A stretch of DNA of 42,223 nt from Actinomycetota bacterium. GTDB taxonomy: Bacteria > Actinomycetota > Thermoleophilia > Solirubrobacterales > 70-9. Positions 39,261 to 42,223 of the stretch are shown piece by piece. The DNA lies in assembly GCA_018268605.1 (NCBI GenBank), contig JAFDWG010000338.1, forward strand, positions 1 through 42,223. Direction: 5' to 3'. Made by a program: the position numbers and the translations under genes. Below the pieces are notes generated by a model. It saw nothing but the letters and a program-made list of their open reading frames with translations, searched no databases and was not told where the DNA came from. The stretch's first letter is position 1; every line of letters begins with the position of its first letter.

Positions 39261-40760
39261 ATGGCGGATTACGTCGCGGCGATCGATCAGGGCACCACGT
39301 CGAGCCGGCTGATCCTGTTCGACAAGGACGGCCAGATCCAGTGCGTGGACCAGAAAGAGCACGAGCAGATCACGCCGAAAGCCGGTTGGGTCGAGCACGA
39401 CCCGAAGGAGATCTGGCGCAAGACCCGTGAGGTGATCGGCGGGGCGATGGCGAAGTCCGACGCCGAGGCCGGCGACGTTTCGGCGATCGGCATCACCAAC
39501 CAGCGGGAGACGACCGTGGTCTGGGACCGGGAGACCGGCGACCCCGTCTACAACGCGATCGTCTGGCAGGACACGCGGACCGAAGAGGTGGTGCGGGAGC
39601 TGGCCGGCGACGAGGGCGCCGACCGCCTCCGCCAGGACGTCGGCCTGCCGCTGTCGACCTACTTCTCCGGTCCCAAGATCAAATGGATCCTCGACAACGT
39701 GGACGGGGCCCGCAAGCGGGCCGAAGCGGGCGAGCTGGCTTTCGGCAACATGGACTGCTGGGTGCTCTGGAACCTCACCGGCGGCAAGAACGGAGGCGTG
39801 CACGCGACCGACGTCACCAACGCGTCGCGGACGATGCTGATGAACCTGGAGACGCTCGACTGGCACGAGCCGAGCCTCGACCTGATGGGCATCCCGAAGT
39901 CGATGCTGCCGGAGATCAAGAGCTCCAGCGAGGAGTACGGCGAGGCGAAGGGGACCGCGCTCGGCGGCGTCCCGGTGGCGGGCATCCTCGGCGACCAGCA
40001 GGCGGCGATGTTCGGGCAGACCTGCTTCGACCCGGGCGAGGCGAAGAACACCTACGGCACCGGGTCGTTCCTCCTCGTCAACACCGGCGAGGAGATCGTC
40101 CACACCGACAAGCTGCTCACCACGGTGGGGGCGAAGCTCGGGCCCGACGGCCCGCCCACCTACATGCTCGAGGGCTCGATCGCCGTCACCGGCGCCGCGG
40201 TCCAATGGCTGCGCGACCGCCTCGGGATCATCAAGAGCGCCCCCGAAGTCGAAGAGCTCGCCAAGTCGGTCGAGGACAACGGCGGCGTCTACTTCGTCCC
40301 CGCCTTCTCGGGCCTCTTCGCCCCCTACTGGCGCGAAAATGCCCGCGGCATCATCGTCGGCCTGACCGGCTACGCCAATAAGGGCCACATCGCCCGCGCC
40401 ACCCTCGAGGCCACCGCCTGGCAGAGCCGCGAGGTGGTCGACGCAGCCAACGACGTCGCCGACGTCCCGTTCTCCGAGCTGAAAGTCGACGGCGGCATGA
40501 CCGCCGATGAGCTCCTCATGCAGTTCCAGGCCGACGTCCTCGGCGTCCCGGTGATCCGTCCCGCGGTGACCGAGACGACCGCCCTCGGCGCCGCCTTCGC
40601 CGCCGGTCTCGCGACCGAGTTCTGGTCCGGCACCGACGAGCTGCGCGAGCGCTGGTCCGAGGACAAGCGCTGGGAGCCGAAGATGGGCGAGGACGACCGC
40701 GAGAAGCAGTACGCGCAGTGGAAGAAGGCCGTCGAGCGGACCTTCGACTGGGTCGAGTAG
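39261..40760 (+). CDS. glpK: Glycerol kinase
   Basis: A 499-aa FGGY-family kinase that phosphorylates glycerol to sn-glycerol-3-phosphate in the cytosol, feeding GlpD. Seen motifs: [21 protein letters not shown] (phosphate-1), [19 protein letters not shown] and [10 protein letters not shown] (substrate), [62 protein letters not shown] and [24 protein letters not shown] (FGGY signature region). The length is standard. GGGGGAGG lies about 6 nt before the ATG. Second gene of the glpFK operon. Confidence 0.97.
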   Translation: MADYVAAIDQGTTSSRLILFDKDGQIQCVDQKEHEQITPKAGWVEHDPKEIWRKTREVIGGAMAKSDAEAGDVSAIGITNQRETTVVWDRETGDPVYNAIVWQDTRTEEVVRELAGDEGADRLRQDVGLPLSTYFSGPKIKWILDNVDGARKRAEAGELAFGNMDCWVLWNLTGGKNGGVHATDVTNASRTMLMNLETLDWHEPSLDLMGIPKSMLPEIKSSSEEYGEAKGTALGGVPVAGILGDQQAAMFGQTCFDPGEAKNTYGTGSFLLVNTGEEIVHTDKLLTTVGAKLGPDGPPTYMLEGSIAVTGAAVQWLRDRLGIIKSAPEVEELAKSVEDNGGVYFVPAFSGLFAPYWRENARGIIVGLTGYANKGHIARATLEATAWQSREVVDAANDVADVPFSELKVDGGMTADELLMQFQADVLGVPVIRPAVTETTALGAAFAAGLATEFWSGTDELRERWSEDKRWEPKMGEDDREKQYAQWKKAVERTFDWVE

Positions 40761-41061
40761 CCTCGGCGACCGCCCGCTTCCTCGAAACCCAGCGCCCGAA
40801 CGGCACCGCTTTCGTCGTCGGCGAGTCGGGGCTCTCGACCCAGCTCTATCAGGCGGGACACACCCTCACCGACAACGAACCCGATTACGTCGTCCTCGGT
40901 GAGACGCGCAGGCAAGCCCAACCCTCTGCCTCGAGGCCGGCATGGAGACCATCCTCGTCCTCTCCGGCGTCACCACCCGCGCCGAGGCCGAGCGCTTCCC
41001 CTATCGCCCGAGCCGCATCGTCGCCTCGGTGGCGGACCTGGTCGCCGACCTCGGTTCATAG
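40757..41061 (+). pseudogene. Decayed HAD-IIA (NagD-like) phosphatase
   Basis: Three islands of one family lie in order but in three reading frames. Frame 2 (40757-40905) reads [20 protein letters not shown], then [13 protein letters not shown]. Frame 3 (about 40899-40930) reads RRAGKPNPL, the motif III Lys region. Frame 1 (40930-41061) reads [20 protein letters not shown] and [17 protein letters not shown] to a TAG. In intact NagD-type phosphatases these islands are separated by about 60-80 and 20-30 residues, and they are preceded by the catalytic DxDG half, also missing here. So the gene has lost its N-terminus and two internal pieces. Its place next to glpK suggests a former phosphatase linked to glycerol phosphate metabolism. 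Confidence 0.8.
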
Positions 41062-41076
41062 CTCTAGGCTTCAAGC

Positions 41077-41688
41077 ATGAACGACGACTGGCGACTGCAG
41101 ATCGACCTTGACGACGCGGGGGTCTCGGGACAGATCTCCGACCACCTCCGGGCGGCGGAGCTCGAGCACGATCTCGAGACGGCGTTCGACCAGCGGGTGA
41201 TCGTGAGCCATGAAGGGGAGACGATCTACCTGTATGCGGGGGATCGGGCGCAGCTCGGCAAGGCGCAGCGGGTGGTCCAGGGGCAGCTCGACCAGAAGGG
41301 GTGGAACGCGAAGTTCGAGCTGCGGCATTGGCATGAGGTCGCCGAGGACTGGGAGGACCCGGAGGCCGTCGAGTCGGCGGATGAGGTTCCGCCGTCTACT
41401 GAGCCCGGCGAGCTCGCCGAGTTCGAGGTGCGGGTCGAGTTCCCATCGCATCGCGAGGCGAAGGAGTTCGCCGAGAAGCTCGAGGCGGAGGGGCTCCAGC
41501 CGGTCCGGCGGTGGAAGTACATGGTCGTCGGTGCCGCCGACGAGGACGCGGCGAATGAACTGGCTGATCGGATCCGGGACGAGGCGCCCGCCGACAGCAA
41601 GGTCATCGCCGAGGGATCTCTCGCCGCCGCCTGGCGAGAGCGGCCTCCGAGCCCGTTCTGGTGGCTCGGCGGCCTCGCCGACGGCTAG
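41077..41688 (+). CDS. Hypothetical protein with two similar alpha/beta halves
   Basis: A 203-aa acidic, soluble protein. The first half (residues 1-100: [13 protein letters not shown] ... [36 protein letters not shown]) and the second (105-190: [57 protein letters not shown]) each read as strand-helix-strand-strand-helix, like ferredoxin-type folds. The C-terminus is [12 protein letters not shown]. The reading frame and codon use look real, and similar proteins appear to be conserved in this actinobacterial group. No catalytic motif is seen and no function can be given. Confidence 0.75.
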   Translation: MNDDWRLQIDLDDAGVSGQISDHLRAAELEHDLETAFDQRVIVSHEGETIYLYAGDRAQLGKAQRVVQGQLDQKGWNAKFELRHWHEVAEDWEDPEAVESADEVPPSTEPGELAEFEVRVEFPSHREAKEFAEKLEAEGLQPVRRWKYMVVGAADEDAANELADRIRDEAPADSKVIAEGSLAAAWRERPPSPFWWLGGLADG

Positions 41689-41787
41689 TTCCTCCCGCGC
41701 CCGGCAACAGCGGGTGACCCAAGCTCAAGTCCTGGCTTTGACCTGCCGAAGAGGCGGGAGACGTCGCAGTAGGCGTTTCCAAAACCA

Positions 41788-42223
41788 ATGGTCATCGTCG
41801 AAGAAAAAGCCAAAGCTCCACTCGATCCGCCGCCGCGGGAACTGTCCGCCGTGCGGGTCGTGGTGCTGTTGGTCGTGCTCTGCGCGATCGGGTTCGGGGC
41901 TTGGCAGCTGGCGAGCAAGGAAACGCCGGCCGCCAGCGCCAAATCGGACGCTGTTCCCGTCTATGCCCCTTATGTAGACGTGACGAACACGCCTACGTAT
42001 CCGTTCCAACTGCCGAGCTCGAACCCGGTGTCGAGCGTTTACCTGTCCTTCATCGTCAGCGACTCCGAAGAACCTTGCACGCCCTCCTGGGGCAACTTCT
42101 ACACGCTGAATGACGCCGAGCAGGGGCTCGACCTGGACGCGCGGACCGCCCAACTCCGCAGCCAGGGCGGCAGTGTGATGATCTCCTACGGCGGCCAGGC
42201 CAACACTGAGCTCGCGGTCGACT
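41788..42223 (+). CDS. Membrane-anchored GH18 chitinase-like protein, 3' truncated by window edge
   Basis: An open frame from ATG 41788 runs off the window end (145 residues visible). Residues 1-16 are cytosolic, about 17-38 form a membrane anchor (VRVVVLLVVLCAIGFGAW), then a short linker rich in Ala/Ser. From about residue 55 it reads YAPYVDVTNTPTYPF, VSSVYLSFIVSD, CTPSWGNFYTLN and QGGSVMISYGGQANTELA, which is the start of a GH18-type barrel (strand with SxGG-like SYGG). The catalytic DxxDxDxE motif would lie beyond the edge. So it is probably a surface chitinase or related hexosaminidase; activity cannot be judged. Confidence 0.75.
   Translation, partial: MVIVEEKAKAPLDPPPRELSAVRVVVLLVVLCAIGFGAWQLASKETPAASAKSDAVPVYAPYVDVTNTPTYPFQLPSSNPVSSVYLSFIVSDSEEPCTPSWGNFYTLNDAEQGLDLDARTAQLRSQGGSVMISYGGQANTELAVD

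Noticed and set aside
1..42223. tRNA, rRNA, CRISPR array, transposase or integrase
   Set aside because: I saw no TPsiC-like arms in a tRNA context, no regularly spaced direct repeats and no DDE or recombinase motifs in any supported protein.

Overview
The window is high-GC DNA with dense genes, frequent GTG/TTG starts and many 4-nt stop/start overlaps. Gene content (Mce-type lipid-transport protein, Rv3717-like amidase, TrkA/RCK protein, DUF4232 protein, MoxR/DUF58 pair, glp genes) points to an actinobacterium, most likely of the Thermoleophilia/Solirubrobacterales type. This placement rests on gene style only; there is no rRNA or other marker gene in the window.

Layout. 0-5 kb: the 3' part of an Mce gene, a RibD/DHFR-like reductase, a small membrane protein, a methyltransferase, a cell-wall amidase and a D-2-hydroxyacid dehydrogenase. 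5-6.6 kb: the first quinoprotein (PQQ-type beta-propeller lipoprotein). 6.6-9.8 kb: a three-gene leftward operon of exported surface proteins, two with camelysin/SipW-style N-termini and one with Ig-like repeats. 9.9-11.9 kb: MoxR ATPase and DUF58 protein. 12.0-23.6 kb: a PQQ island, with pqqA-B-C-D-E, an ABC ATPase and a double-length ABC permease running rightward as one tightly coupled operon, followed by an M19 dipeptidase. The island is bordered on both sides by leftward copies of the same two-gene module (small exported protein plus quinoprotein lipoprotein). 23.6-30.6 kb: a DUF4175-like protein, a 1443-aa protein with three VWA-like domains, and a TrkA/RCK channel-like protein. 30.8-33.1 kb: a fourth quinoprotein, fused to cytochrome c. 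33.2-36.4 kb: a small membrane protein, a clan-A glycoside hydrolase, a 540-bp repeat-rich spacer, a DUF4232 protein and a TetR regulator. 36.4-41 kb: glycerol catabolism (glpD diverging from glpF-glpK) followed by a decayed HAD-IIA phosphatase. 41-42.2 kb: a hypothetical protein and the start of a membrane-anchored GH18 chitinase-like gene cut by the window end.

How it fits together. The cell can make PQQ from the 24-residue PqqA peptide, and four envelope quinoproteins are available to use it. Only the 31-33 kb enzyme has its own haem domain and the vicinal Cys pair of classical alcohol dehydrogenases. The other three need an external electron acceptor. Two of them are each encoded directly behind a member of a small exported protein family that I do not recognise, and this pair is the best candidate here for an undescribed system. 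The MoxR-DUF58 genes and the DUF4175/VWA genes are usual operon partners, yet here they sit on opposite sides of the PQQ island, which suggests that the island was inserted between them.

Non-coding features include a dispersed intergenic repeat (about 12.0, 20.3 and 34.8-35.2 kb), several strong hairpins and two gene remnants (an AMP-ligase N-terminus at 30.7 kb and an HAD-IIA phosphatase at 40.8 kb). I found no tRNA, rRNA, CRISPR array or transposase.
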